The position numbers and the translations under genes were made by a program. A stretch of 64,000 bases of DNA, from the NCBI GenBank assembly GCA_012514145.1, contig JAAZAV010000034.1, positions 1 through 64,000 of the forward strand, in the 5' to 3' direction. Each line of letters starts with the position of its first letter. Within the stretch, counting starts at the first letter, position 1. Positions 1 to 9,197 of this stretch are shown one piece after another. Origin of the DNA: Clostridiales bacterium. GTDB lineage: Bacteria; Bacillota; Clostridia; Oscillospirales; CAG-272. The notes beneath the pieces were generated by a model. It was given only the letters and a program-made list of their open reading frames with translations. It did not search any database and was not told the origin of the DNA.

Positions 1-1
1 A

Positions 2-79
2 ATCGAAGACTGGGTGAATAACTATCCTCGCAAAATTCTTGGATATAAATCCGCTTACCAATTGGCAGCCTTTTTGTAA
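2..79 (+). mobile_element. IS30-family transposase, C-terminal fragment (cut by window start)
   Basis: Frame starting at base 2 reads IEDWVNNYPRKILGYKSAYQLAAFL*, matching the conserved IS30 transposase C-terminus (N-x-PRK-x-LGYK-x-P/AY). Not in the ORF track because it lacks a start codon. Confidence 0.8.
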
Positions 80-152
80 CTGTTAACTTCTTTAAAACCT
101 TGGGCAATTATTCTTGCAATTTACAAGCGCTGATTAGATTTAACCTAAGGTA

Positions 153-181
153 TTGACAAGTTCAAACGGTTGTGCTATACT
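153..181 (+). promoter_or_regulatory. sigma-A promoter for tRNA-Ser (TTGACA-N17-TATACT)
   Basis: TTGACA at 153-158, TATACT at 176-181, 17 bp spacer. Confidence 0.75.
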
Positions 182-256
182 GCTCATGTTGACGAGATAC
201 AGTTTGTAAATCCTTCTGCATCTTTCGACAGCATAATCCGCAACCGTTTGATGTAC

Positions 257-347
257 GGAGAAGTACTCAAGTGGCCGAAGAGGCGCCCCTGCTAAGGGCG
301 TAGGCCGGGTGACCGGTGCGAGAGTTCAAATCTCTCCTTCTCCGCCA
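257..347 (+). tRNA. tRNA-Ser (anticodon GCU), CCA encoded
   Basis: Acceptor GGAGAAG pairs with CTTCTCC followed by G-CCA. Anticodon stem CGCCC/GGGCG encloses loop CTGCTAA. Long variable arm typical of class II tRNA-Ser; T-arm contains GTTCAAATC. Confidence 0.96.
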
Positions 348-349
348 GT

Positions 350-388
350 AAAGAAGCTGATGCGATGATCGGCTTCTTTCTTTTTATT
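350..388 (+). terminator. Rho-independent terminator after tRNA-Ser
   Basis: AAAGAAGC-TGAT...ATC-GGCTTCTTT stem followed by CTTTTTATT. Confidence 0.7.
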
Positions 389-415
389 GAATTATCAAAA
401 TTCCTTTAATAGACC

Positions 416-449
416 AACCGGGTTATCCTTTTTGGACAACCCGGTTTTG
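416..449. terminator. Second hairpin terminator
   Basis: AACCGGGTTATCC-TTTTT-GGACAACCCGGTT stem followed by TTTGC. Confidence 0.6.
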
Positions 450-514
450 CATTTATTATGTTATATTGAGTATTGAACAGCTATATTGAGCCGGTTTTCC
501 GTATTGATAAATTG

Positions 515-1171
515 TTACTGCTTTACCTCGGTCTTTGAAACGAATTCGATCGACTCTATCTCAAAGTCTCCCTCGCCAGTGAAGGGGTCAATACGGAAGT
601 TTGTGATAGTGCCCTTCCACTCGGTGCTGTCGAAAGTGTAGACAACAACATCGTTATCCTTGTTCTTGTCGCCGTCGGCAGCCGACCAGAGGAGCGACGC
701 CTTCATTGACGCGGGTTCGGACCAGCTGACGGTTTCGGTGGTGAAGAAGAACTGGAAAGAGGTATTCTGGGAATTGTTCTTCATCTTGATGCGGATCTCC
801 TGAACCTTGTCAGCCTCAAGATTACAGTCACCGCCTTTGTATGTTATGAACGGATCGTTGCCGGTGGAGGTACCCTTCACTCTGCCGCCCTCTATCCTGA
901 GGTCTTTGACCCAGTTGCTGCCGCTGAAGGGAACGGTTGCGCCGTCCTCCATCTTGGAGAAATCGATCTTAAAAACCGTCTCATAGGTATATACTTTCGG
1001 CGGCTTGGTCTCTCTGACGGTGGTAACCTTTGTTGTAGTCTCGGGTTCGGTTTCGGGCTCTGTCTCGACGGCGGCGGTGGTTTCCGCCGGTGGCTCCTCG
1101 GATGAGCAGGATACAAGTAATGCACCGAGCATCAGAAGCGCCATGATAAGAGCGAGAAGTCTTTTTGTCAT
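515..1171 (-). CDS. Secreted lipoprotein with Thr/Glu linker and carbohydrate-binding-like beta-sandwich
   Basis: Signal peptide and lipobox (MLGALLVSC), ETEPETEPETTTK linker, then a jelly-roll-like segment (IRIKMKNNS...FQFFFTTETVSWSE...FRIDP). Confidence 0.65.
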   Translation of the reverse strand: MTKRLLALIMALLMLGALLVSCSSEEPPAETTAAVETEPETEPETTTKVTTVRETKPPKVYTYETVFKIDFSKMEDGATVPFSGSNWVKDLRIEGGRVKGTSTGNDPFITYKGGDCNLEADKVQEIRIKMKNNSQNTSFQFFFTTETVSWSEPASMKASLLWSAADGDKNKDNDVVVYTFDSTEWKGTITNFRIDPFTGEGDFEIESIEFVSKTEVKQ

Positions 1172-1253
1172 TGTTTTTCTCCTTGTCGTTTGTATTGTTC
1201 AGTCATATCTTTAGCGACGGTAAAAGTATCCTGTTGCATAATAAATCATGTAA

Positions 1254-2762
1254 TCACGGCAGCTTGTCGATTGCCTCGACCAGTTTTTGGAGATTACTCT
1301 CGACAGTAGCGGCATTGGACGCCATAATGGATGCTGCCGTATCCGCGTTGTTCTTAACCATGTCGGAGAGAGCATTCACGAGGGCGGAAGTGGTACCGTA
1401 AATCTTACCCACCTCGGTCATACGCCCGACATTTATTATGTTGAGCATTTCGATTGAATCCTCGTCGCGCAGTCCCTTCTGGGAAAGTGTACTGTCGTAG
1501 TATAGCGGGAGCACGTTGGCATAGCTCTCATATGAAAGCACATCCAGGATAATTCCCGTTCTTGCCAGATCGGAGTTTGTCACCGGTATGCTCATGCGTC
1601 CGACATTCTCGGAGCAATAGGTTATATAGTTATCCTGAGACTCGTCATATTTGGGCGCCGGCAGAATTCCGTAGTCTGAATCCATTACCCTCATGACCTT
1701 CGCACCCTTGAGCTCGGTGGTGAGGAAAGCGGCGCGGTTGTTGATGAAGAGGGAATAGTAGCCGCCGCCGGTATCATCAAGCTTGTCCTGAGCGTTGTAC
1801 AGGGCGTGTCCCTGCTTTACGTTGAGCAGTGTTTTAAGTTTTTCGAGAGAGTTGAAGAGGCGCTCGGATTCGCCGGTGTAGTATAGGGAGCCGTCATCCT
1901 TGCGGCTGATAAAGGTGTTGCCTGCGGAAAGCATGAAGAGATATGCACCGGTGGCGCTGTGAGCTGCCACGCCGTAAATTGAGTTGCCGTCGAACTTGAA
2001 GCCGAAGTCATCATCTCCGTTGAGGTTGACCAGCTTGTTAAGATATTCGTTCATGTTGTCAATCGTCCAGCTGCCGTTGCGAACGTCCTGATATGGGTAG
2101 TCCACCTTATAAGAGTCAAACAGATGCTTGTTGAACAGCAGTACCCAGGACAGGTCGAGAGAGGTCAGCTGCAGCGGGCTTGTAGCGGCGTAGAGTTTGC
2201 CGCTTATCTCCAGCGTGCCGTTGAGAAAGGTATCCCACCACTCCTCTTTAAGCTGAAGCTCCGGAATAGTATTCAGGTTGATAAGGTGGCCGTCGGTCAT
2301 GACAGCAGGCTTGAATGAAAGAAGCAGATAGCCGCAGTCGTAGGTATCATCCCCCGCCAGCACAGCGGCGGACAGCTTGTCGATGGGCTTGACACCGTCA
2401 TTCCATCCGGCAAAATGCTCTTTGATCTCATTGATCTCAATATCGAGCATGTCCTCAATCTTGGCGTTGCGAGCGTAGACCTCGTCGTCAACCGCCTCGC
2501 CGGTCTGCTCGGTGATGTCGATTGTGACATAGCAGTTGTAGAATTCGTCCAGGTTGATAACGCGGAACTTGTAGCCGTCGTATTTTACGGTCGGATATTT
2601 ATATGCGGGTTCGGTTTCTGCGGAGTCTGTCTGAACTTGATCATCAGCTGCAGTGGTGTCGGAGGTTCCGCTGCTGCCATCGCCGCCGCAGGACACAGCC
2701 GCAAAGACCATCAGTAAAACCAACAGAGCTGCCGTAAATCGTGTGAACAGTCTTGAATACAT
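1254..2762 (-). CDS. Extracellular solute-binding lipoprotein (SBP paralog 1)
   Basis: Lipobox FAAVSC; motifs GDDTYDCGYLL, EEWWDTFLNGTL, DYGILPAPKYDESQDNY shared with six other proteins in the window. Confidence 0.85.
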   Translation of the reverse strand: MYSRLFTRFTAALLVLLMVFAAVSCGGDGSSGTSDTTAADDQVQTDSAETEPAYKYPTVKYDGYKFRVINLDEFYNCYVTIDITEQTGEAVDDEVYARNAKIEDMLDIEINEIKEHFAGWNDGVKPIDKLSAAVLAGDDTYDCGYLLLSFKPAVMTDGHLINLNTIPELQLKEEWWDTFLNGTLEISGKLYAATSPLQLTSLDLSWVLLFNKHLFDSYKVDYPYQDVRNGSWTIDNMNEYLNKLVNLNGDDDFGFKFDGNSIYGVAAHSATGAYLFMLSAGNTFISRKDDGSLYYTGESERLFNSLEKLKTLLNVKQGHALYNAQDKLDDTGGGYYSLFINNRAAFLTTELKGAKVMRVMDSDYGILPAPKYDESQDNYITYCSENVGRMSIPVTNSDLARTGIILDVLSYESYANVLPLYYDSTLSQKGLRDEDSIEMLNIINVGRMTEVGKIYGTTSALVNALSDMVKNNADTAASIMASNAATVESNLQKLVEAIDKLP

Positions 2763-2817
2763 ATTGATCCCCCATTAGTTATCAATGTTGTCATCGAGCG
2801 ATGTATACCACATAATT

Positions 2818-2846
2818 ATTATACACCGAAATGATTACGATTGCAA
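2818..2846 (-). promoter_or_regulatory. Promoter for SBP1 with overlapping cre-like site
   Basis: On the minus strand TTGCAA (2841-2846)-N17-TATAAT (2818-2823). TTGCAATCGTAATCAT (2831-2846) fits the CcpA cre consensus WTGNAANCGNWNNCAW. Confidence 0.6.
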
Positions 2847-2873
2847 CATCGTTTAACATTTGTTTGCACTCGA

Positions 2874-3761
2874 TCAGAGTCGGATAAAGTTGCTCCAGGC
2901 GGTTCTGCCCTCGGAATCCACTGCCTCAACACGTACAAAACTGTCACTCTTTACCGGCTTGTATATGGCTCCGGTAAGCGGTTTGTCTCCCCGCTCCCAG
3001 ATGCGCTCGTTTACCCAGACGCTGTCGCTATATACTATTATCGTGCTCACATCTGAGGTCTCGATAACTATACAGCCGTCCTCCTCCCGTTTTGTCACGA
3101 AAAGCTCGGGACCCTGGGTGGAGTAGAAACGACCGGAACGCAGTGCTTCAAGTATCGACTCGCGGGTCAGTTCCTCAGCGTTAACCATTATATAACTTCG
3201 GCAGGCGTCGCGGTTGTAGAAATGCGTATCGTCAACGGCAATCAACAGCGGGAAATGCCCTGCCGCGGCAATGGTATCGGCAAAGGCTCCCGAATAGGGC
3301 CGGCAGTTTCGGGGTAAATCGGACACCGAGTTAAAAATCTCGATGGCGTCGATACCGGTGAAACGGTCAAAGCATTCGGGGCGGTTTAGCGACCAGGCGG
3401 GATGGGCGAGAGCAATGAAACCACCAACTTTTGCAATACCGTCGATTATATCCTGAACACCCGCCGATACGCGGTCGATTTCCGGCTCATTCGCCGTACC
3501 GTTGGCAATAATATGGTATATACCGTCCTCCGGTGTGGGACGGGTACCGAGATGGTATTCGCAGCCCGAGAGAATCAGCATTCCGTCGTCGGTGTAACCG
3601 CCCTCGCCGTATATCCAGTGGTCGGTAAATGACATGAAATCATATCCCGCCGCGCGGTAGATCGCCGCCGACTCCTCCGGGGATTTGCCGCCGTCCGAAC
3701 GGGTGGTATGTGTGTGCAGGTTGCCCTTGAACCACTTCCTGCCGTATTTGTCGATTGTCAT
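2874..3761 (-). CDS. PHP-domain metal-dependent phosphoesterase-like protein (CehA/McbA-like)
   Basis: KGNLHTHTTRSDGGKSPEESAAIYRAAGYDFMSFTDHW is a PHP motif 1/2 signature; GGFIALAHPAW and DDTHFY follow. Confidence 0.85.
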   Translation of the reverse strand: MTIDKYGRKWFKGNLHTHTTRSDGGKSPEESAAIYRAAGYDFMSFTDHWIYGEGGYTDDGMLILSGCEYHLGTRPTPEDGIYHIIANGTANEPEIDRVSAGVQDIIDGIAKVGGFIALAHPAWSLNRPECFDRFTGIDAIEIFNSVSDLPRNCRPYSGAFADTIAAAGHFPLLIAVDDTHFYNRDACRSYIMVNAEELTRESILEALRSGRFYSTQGPELFVTKREEDGCIVIETSDVSTIIVYSDSVWVNERIWERGDKPLTGAIYKPVKSDSFVRVEAVDSEGRTAWSNFIRL

Positions 3762-3893
3762 AAAAATCTCCGTAATTCTTTGTAAACATTGATAGAAGTA
3801 TTATATCACAAGTCTGCATTTCATGAGTGTATGTGTGCGCAAATTTACGGTGTGTTCATATTTGGCAGCAGACCAAACAACGAAAGCTTGCGG

Positions 3894-3922
3894 TTGCGAT
3901 TTACCGCGCGATGTGGTATAAT
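3894..3922 (+). promoter_or_regulatory. Promoter TTGCGA-N17-TATAAT with extended -10
   Basis: TTGCGA 3894-3899, TATAAT 3917-3922, TGG immediately upstream of the -10. Confidence 0.55.
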
Positions 3923-3951
3923 GCAGCCATACTGAAACAGCGGAGGAAATT

Positions 3952-4932
3952 GTGGCAGAAAGTCGGTATAGTCGTTCCGCCTCAAATTTGAAGGCGAAGG
4001 CTGAAACAAAATCAAATACAACAAAAAAGCATCGGTGGCGTTTTCCCAAGTGGCTGCTGTCACTTGCCGCCGCTGCTGTGTTGGTGCTGGTTTGCCTTAT
4101 TGTCACCGGCCGTCTGCCTTATAAACCGGACGACAGCAGCGTTCTGAATGTCGAGCCGGCGGCGCTCAACGTCTGGTTTTTTGATGTTGGACAGGGCGAC
4201 GCCGCGCTTGTAATGGGACCGGAGGGCGAGACAATACTGATTGACGCGGGGCCCGGGCTTTCGGCAGCGCGGCTGAGGGTATCGCTTCACGCGCTTGGTA
4301 TAAGCGCGTTTGACTGCGCCATATTTACACACCCCCATGAAGACCACATCGGAGGTGCCGACGACCTGCTGCAAGCCTTCGGGGCTAAAACCGTGATACT
4401 GTCGCCCGGTGTCTTCACCCCCTCGGCATCGCAGATGCGAATGAATGTCGAGATAGCAGACTGCGGCGCAGAGGTGATCGAAGCCTTGCCCGGCAGGATG
4501 TTGACTCTCGGCAGTCTGAAACTCATACTGCTCGCGCCCTGTTCCGTCGAATACGAGGATGAGAACGACTTGAGCGTGGTGGTGCGTATCGAATACGGCG
4601 ACATTTCCCTGCTTTTCACCGGCGACATCACCGAAGCGGCAGAGCGTGATCTGCTTGCTCTGTATGACCCTGTTATCCTCAAATGCGACCTGCTTAAGGT
4701 AGGGCATCACGGCTCGGCGGGTTCTTCAAGCGAGGACTTCATAACCGCCGTTTCGCCGGGGTATGCAGTAATTTCGGCGGGCGCAGACAACGAGTATGGT
4801 CATCCGGCGCCATCTGTTCTGCAAAGACTGAAATACTCAAGAATTTTCCGCACCGACCGGGACGGCACCATACACGCTGTCAGTGACGGTACAGACTTCA
4901 TATTTTATACCGAGAACGGAGAGAAAAAATGA
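3952..4932 (+). CDS. ComEC/Rec2-like metallo-beta-lactamase-fold hydrolase with N-terminal TM
   Basis: GTG start with GGAGGAAATT upstream. Motifs NVWFFDVGQGDAALV, ILIDAGPG, FTHPHEDHIGGA, LKVGHHGSAGSSS. Confidence 0.85.
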   Translation: MAESRYSRSASNLKAKAETKSNTTKKHRWRFPKWLLSLAAAAVLVLVCLIVTGRLPYKPDDSSVLNVEPAALNVWFFDVGQGDAALVMGPEGETILIDAGPGLSAARLRVSLHALGISAFDCAIFTHPHEDHIGGADDLLQAFGAKTVILSPGVFTPSASQMRMNVEIADCGAEVIEALPGRMLTLGSLKLILLAPCSVEYEDENDLSVVVRIEYGDISLLFTGDITEAAERDLLALYDPVILKCDLLKVGHHGSAGSSSEDFITAVSPGYAVISAGADNEYGHPAPSVLQRLKYSRIFRTDRDGTIHAVSDGTDFIFYTENGEKK

Positions 4933-7100
4933 ACGAAATCAGTAATTCACCGACTGCGGCAAAAACTACGGTCAGAATAGAACAGCTGACCGACAGCATA
5001 TACCGCATCCGACGTTCGGTCTCCTTCGGCGAGACGCTGACCGAGCGCTACGGGCTGATTAATCCACCGGAGCCTGTATGCGAACTTCCCGCCGTTCAGC
5101 GCGCGATACGGCTGAAATCCGACAGGTTCCTCTGTTTTGAGCTGCGCCCCGACGAGGACAATGAGCGCTGGGCAGGCATCGCGGCGTACTTTGAAGAACG
5201 TTTCAAAGCCCATGCAGCCAGTTACAAAACCATTCAGGGCAATCCGAACAATGTCCGCTCCGAACCTGCTCCCCAGGCTTCCGGTGGCGTGGGACATTTC
5301 GGCATCGACTTCCGGTTAAGTGAAACCGAGCGTTTTTACGGTCTCGGTGAAGCCAGTAAAACACGGCTGGAGCTGCGCGGTTCGGCATATCAGAACTGGA
5401 CGGTATATCAGTATGATGAGATACCTATACCATTCCTTGTAAGCTCCGAGGGCTGGGGACTGCTGATAAACGCCGCCTACCGCCACTTTGTCGATATCGG
5501 CGAACAGTTCTCCGACCGGCTGATAATCAGCGGCGAGCAGGATGAGCTTGATGTCTTCGTCTTTGACGGTGATTCGATGCAGGATGTCATCTCTATGTAC
5601 CTCTCCTTAACCGGGCGGCCGATGCTGCTGCCAAAGTGGGCATACGGGCTGACCTACATCGCCCCGATTGCAGCCGACCAGTTCGAGGTCATCGCTGAGG
5701 CGGAACGGTTCAGAAATGAGCGCATCCCCTGCGATCATATCTCACTCGAACCCGGATGGATGAAGAAATTTTACGATTTCTCAACGAAAAAGGAGTGGAA
5801 CCTCGATAAGTTCCACGTTCCCTCATGGCAGAAGAGCCGTGATAACCCGCAGCATCTGTTGGGTGCGCTGCGCCGAATGGGCATGCACCTCAGTCTATGG
5901 GTCTGTACCGACTACGACCTTACCGATGAGGAGGAACGCAGAATTGCAGGGGCCGAAAATGGCACCTTTGAAGCATGGTATACCCATCTCGGCGAGTTTG
6001 TCAAATACGGTGTTGACGGTTTTAAGCTGGATCCCGCCTGCATGGTTGACACCATGCGCCCCGACATGATCTGCGCAAACGGCATCTCACAGCCGCGAAT
6101 GCACAATATCAATCAGACTCTGCTTCCAAAGCAGATGTACAAGGGCTTCTCGGAGCAGCTCGGGCTGCGCCCCATGCATCACTACTGCGGCGGCTACATG
6201 GGCATTCAGAAATGGTCGGCTTCCACAACCGGCGACAACGGCGGGCAGTTGGGCGCAATGGTCTGGCTGCTAACCCTGGCTATGTCGGGACATATGAACA
6301 CCACTGTTGATATGCATATCTTCGAGCCCGCCAGTATCCATTTCGGCATGTTCGTGCCCTGGGCTCATCTCAACGCCTGGTCGGGCATCCGTCAGCCCTG
6401 GTACACAAACGAACGGCTGCACGCCATGTTCGGTGACTATGCGCGCATGCGTTACGCCATGATCCCCTATATCTACTCCACCGCAATTGAGGGTCATGAA
6501 ACCGGCGTTCCCATGATCCGCCCGCTTCCGCTTGCCTTCCCCGATTTTGCCGAGGGTTACGAGTGCATATATCAGTATATGCTCGGTCCCTGGGTAATGA
6601 TATCCGCCTTCACCGACAGTGTCGCCCTGCCCGAGGGCGAATGGATAGACTATTTCACCGGTGAGAGATATGACGGCGGTCGGGTTATCGATTATACTCC
6701 CCCCGAAAATCGCGGAGGAGGCATGTTTATCCGCTCTGGCGCTATAATTCCCATGTGGCGGGAGCGGCAGTCGATAACAGGCAGCGACGAAACCGAAATA
6801 TTCATTGATCTCTTCCCCTCCGATGAATCTGGCTTTACAGCTTCCTACACCTTCCGCGAGGACGACGGCATCACCTGCGACTACGAGACCATCCCGTCAT
6901 GCCGCACCGAAATCACCTGTACCACCGCCGATGACGGCAGTCTTGAGGTTCATATAGGTGAGCGTGTCGGCGATTACCGCGGCAAACCCGAAGTTCGGCG
7001 CTGGCTGGTGCGCGTCCACGGTCAGCGGCGCGGAGTGTCTGTAAAATGTGACGAGCCGAGCGCCCGGGTGTCCTATGTATTCACCGACTGCCTGGGGTGA
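4929..7100 (+). CDS. Glycoside hydrolase family 31 (alpha-glucosidase/xylosidase-like)
   Basis: ATGA overlap with the upstream gene. GH31 architecture with RFYGLGEAS, VDGFKLDPACM (nucleophile Asp region), TTGDNGGQ and a C-terminal beta domain. Confidence 0.88.
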   Translation: MNEISNSPTAAKTTVRIEQLTDSIYRIRRSVSFGETLTERYGLINPPEPVCELPAVQRAIRLKSDRFLCFELRPDEDNERWAGIAAYFEERFKAHAASYKTIQGNPNNVRSEPAPQASGGVGHFGIDFRLSETERFYGLGEASKTRLELRGSAYQNWTVYQYDEIPIPFLVSSEGWGLLINAAYRHFVDIGEQFSDRLIISGEQDELDVFVFDGDSMQDVISMYLSLTGRPMLLPKWAYGLTYIAPIAADQFEVIAEAERFRNERIPCDHISLEPGWMKKFYDFSTKKEWNLDKFHVPSWQKSRDNPQHLLGALRRMGMHLSLWVCTDYDLTDEEERRIAGAENGTFEAWYTHLGEFVKYGVDGFKLDPACMVDTMRPDMICANGISQPRMHNINQTLLPKQMYKGFSEQLGLRPMHHYCGGYMGIQKWSASTTGDNGGQLGAMVWLLTLAMSGHMNTTVDMHIFEPASIHFGMFVPWAHLNAWSGIRQPWYTNERLHAMFGDYARMRYAMIPYIYSTAIEGHETGVPMIRPLPLAFPDFAEGYECIYQYMLGPWVMISAFTDSVALPEGEWIDYFTGERYDGGRVIDYTPPENRGGGMFIRSGAIIPMWRERQSITGSDETEIFIDLFPSDESGFTASYTFREDDGITCDYETIPSCRTEITCTTADDGSLEVHIGERVGDYRGKPEVRRWLVRVHGQRRGVSVKCDEPSARVSYVFTDCLG

Positions 7101-7123
7101 TAAACGCATACAATAACACAAGA

Positions 7124-7175
7124 ATAGAACACGGGAGCTCCGGACATTTTCGGAGCCCCCGTGTTCTATGCGATT
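7124..7175. terminator. Strong bidirectional terminator between convergent genes
   Basis: ATAGAACACGGGAGCTCCG-GACATTTT-CGGAGCCCCCGTGTTCTAT near-perfect stem. Confidence 0.8.
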
Positions 7176-7186
7176 ATCTTCCCAAA

Positions 7187-8026
7187 TCAACCGCCTACGA
7201 CCACCGAACCGTCTTTAGTATGCAGAAAGATTACTGTGTCCTGAATGTATCCGTTGTGTTCGTAGGTCATGCCTTTATACATGTCGCTGAAGGTCACACC
7301 GTCAGATGAGACGATTTTAAATGAATGATAGTCGTAACCGGTGAGATTAAATGCAATGTCGCCTTTCTCGGCTTCAACCGACATATCTCCCGCCTGCACA
7401 TTGTCGAGTGTGACGTTTGTATCACCCGTACCGGTGAATCTGAACACCGATTCGGTACGCAGATTCTCCGCCACAATGTCGCCGCTTTTAAGCGTAAAAC
7501 TGAAGTCGGCAGAACCGGTAATATCTTTGACGCTGATGCTGCCCCGCTCAAGGTTTATATCAAGTTTCTTGAGGCTCTGGGCAGAGGAGACATAGATATT
7601 CACCGTGCGCGGCAGGTCGTCCGACCAGGTATCCGCATTCAGATAGTGCCGCAGCCCCGAGAAACGAAATCCGCTTTCGGTGACCTTAAGCCCCGACAGT
7701 ATTCCCATTGAATTTTCAACCGTGACGGTTTTCGTCGCTGAGGACAGGTTGTAGCCGTTGCTCGGGAAGTTTATCAGTTCCACGCGGCACTCGTCAGCTC
7801 CGCCTATTATGTTCACATCCGTATCGCGCAGATCCAGCCTGAAACGGTTGATGTCATCGTCCGTGAAATCGCGGGAGACAATACGGTTTCCGTCCTCATC
7901 AAGCGTCTGCTCGTACAGCGGTATTTCCTGCTTCTCAGCCATATTGCCTGCCGTATAGCAGAGCGCTACTCCGCCGGCTGCCAGCAGCACCGACAATACT
8001 AGGAAGATTATTGAAGTCGGCTTCAT
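7187..8026 (-). CDS. DUF4097-family beta-strand repeat protein, membrane-anchored
   Basis: N-terminal TM; repeats such as LDINLERGSISVKDITGSADFSFTLKSGDIVAENLRTES typical of DUF4097. Confidence 0.7.
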   Translation of the reverse strand: MKPTSIIFLVLSVLLAAGGVALCYTAGNMAEKQEIPLYEQTLDEDGNRIVSRDFTDDDINRFRLDLRDTDVNIIGGADECRVELINFPSNGYNLSSATKTVTVENSMGILSGLKVTESGFRFSGLRHYLNADTWSDDLPRTVNIYVSSAQSLKKLDINLERGSISVKDITGSADFSFTLKSGDIVAENLRTESVFRFTGTGDTNVTLDNVQAGDMSVEAEKGDIAFNLTGYDYHSFKIVSSDGVTFSDMYKGMTYEHNGYIQDTVIFLHTKDGSVVVGG

Positions 8027-8130
8027 TTGTTGTCACACCCTTTATTTATGCGTCTTGCGCATCCGTGCAAATTCGCACATCCGCGGCAGTTTTATATCGG
8101 TCGGTACACTCCGGCGATCCTTCGGTTAAC

Positions 8131-9108
8131 TCAGACGGTCTGAGCGCTGCGGCGCTTGAGATATCTGAAAAGGTCTGCAATTGACGACAGAGTAAAACTC
8201 ATAAGCGAACCGGTTCTGCGCATGAGATATGGAATCAGCCGCACCGCCAGGTTGTAAAGCAATATGCCCAAGAACATGGAAACGCCGAGAGCGGTAAGAC
8301 CGAGACCTATTTCGTATAGACCTACCGGCAATACCGTGACCAGCTGAGTCACGCCGTATATGATGCCCACAAGCGACACCACCGTACCTGCGGCTGCCAC
8401 TGCCACCAGTGCAGCCACAAAAACAAATATCAGCGCTGCCAGTGCGGCGAACACACAGCAGAAAATCAATATAACAAGGATGACAAGCGGTATGGTAATC
8501 GGCAGCGTGCAGAGAAAAACTATCCAGAATGTCAGAGAGCCGCGGGGTTCCTCACGGTCATAGTAATGCTCATCATAATCATCGGCCGGGTGCAGCTGTG
8601 ACTTCAATTCCGATGCAGCGGCATCTGACAGCTGCGCGGTCGGCTGTAACGGCATCATGGTTGTGGTAGGCGCGTCGTCCGGAGCCGGAAGTGCGTTATT
8701 CTGTGCCGTATCCGTCCGGTGCTGCTCATAATAGGCGCGTCCGACGGACGAGCTGGGATGGTATGTGGGCGCATTCTGCGCCGGCAGAGTCTGTTCCTGC
8801 ACTGCGGGAATCTGCTGCGTGATACCGGCATTTATGTCATACATCTGCCGATTGCCGCCGGGCTGAAGACCCTCATTCTCTGCCGCAGCTGCGGCCGCCT
8901 TCTGTTTCTGGCGCAGAATCAGAGCATACATGTTGTTGGCAAGAGTGTCTATGCTCTCGCCGCTGCCTATGATTTCGGCTCGCTCATTCTGAGGAAGGGA
9001 GCTGAGGTACCGGTCGAACAGATTGAGATTCTTCTCTATCTCAGCATCATCAGCGCCAAGCTGACCCAGCCTGGCTGCTATCAGACGCAAAAAGGTATGT
9101 CTGTCCAT
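8131..9108 (-). CDS. DUF1700-domain membrane protein
   Basis: MDRHTFLRLIAARLGQLGADDAEIEKNLNLFDRYL followed by several TMs. Start placed at codon 26 of the tracked ORF, next to GGAGGATCACC. Confidence 0.65.
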   Translation of the reverse strand: MDRHTFLRLIAARLGQLGADDAEIEKNLNLFDRYLSSLPQNERAEIIGSGESIDTLANNMYALILRQKQKAAAAAAENEGLQPGGNRQMYDINAGITQQIPAVQEQTLPAQNAPTYHPSSSVGRAYYEQHRTDTAQNNALPAPDDAPTTTMMPLQPTAQLSDAAASELKSQLHPADDYDEHYYDREEPRGSLTFWIVFLCTLPITIPLVILVILIFCCVFAALAALIFVFVAALVAVAAAGTVVSLVGIIYGVTQLVTVLPVGLYEIGLGLTALGVSMFLGILLYNLAVRLIPYLMRRTGSLMSFTLSSIADLFRYLKRRSAQTV

Positions 9109-9128
9109 GGTGATCCTCCGATTTGATA

Positions 9129-9157
9129 TTGTAATTGCGTAAAAACCGTGGTATAAT
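9129..9157 (+). promoter_or_regulatory. Promoter TTGTAA-N17-TATAAT for trmB
   Basis: TTGTAA 9129-9134, TATAAT 9152-9157. Confidence 0.5.
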
Positions 9158-9197
9158 ACGCCGCAAAACCCACTGCACCACAAGGAGATGCCTTATA

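Noticed and set aside
4060-4710. 216-aa minus-strand ORF
   Set aside because: Antisense to the ComEC-like MBL-fold gene, which has a promoter, RBS and motifs.
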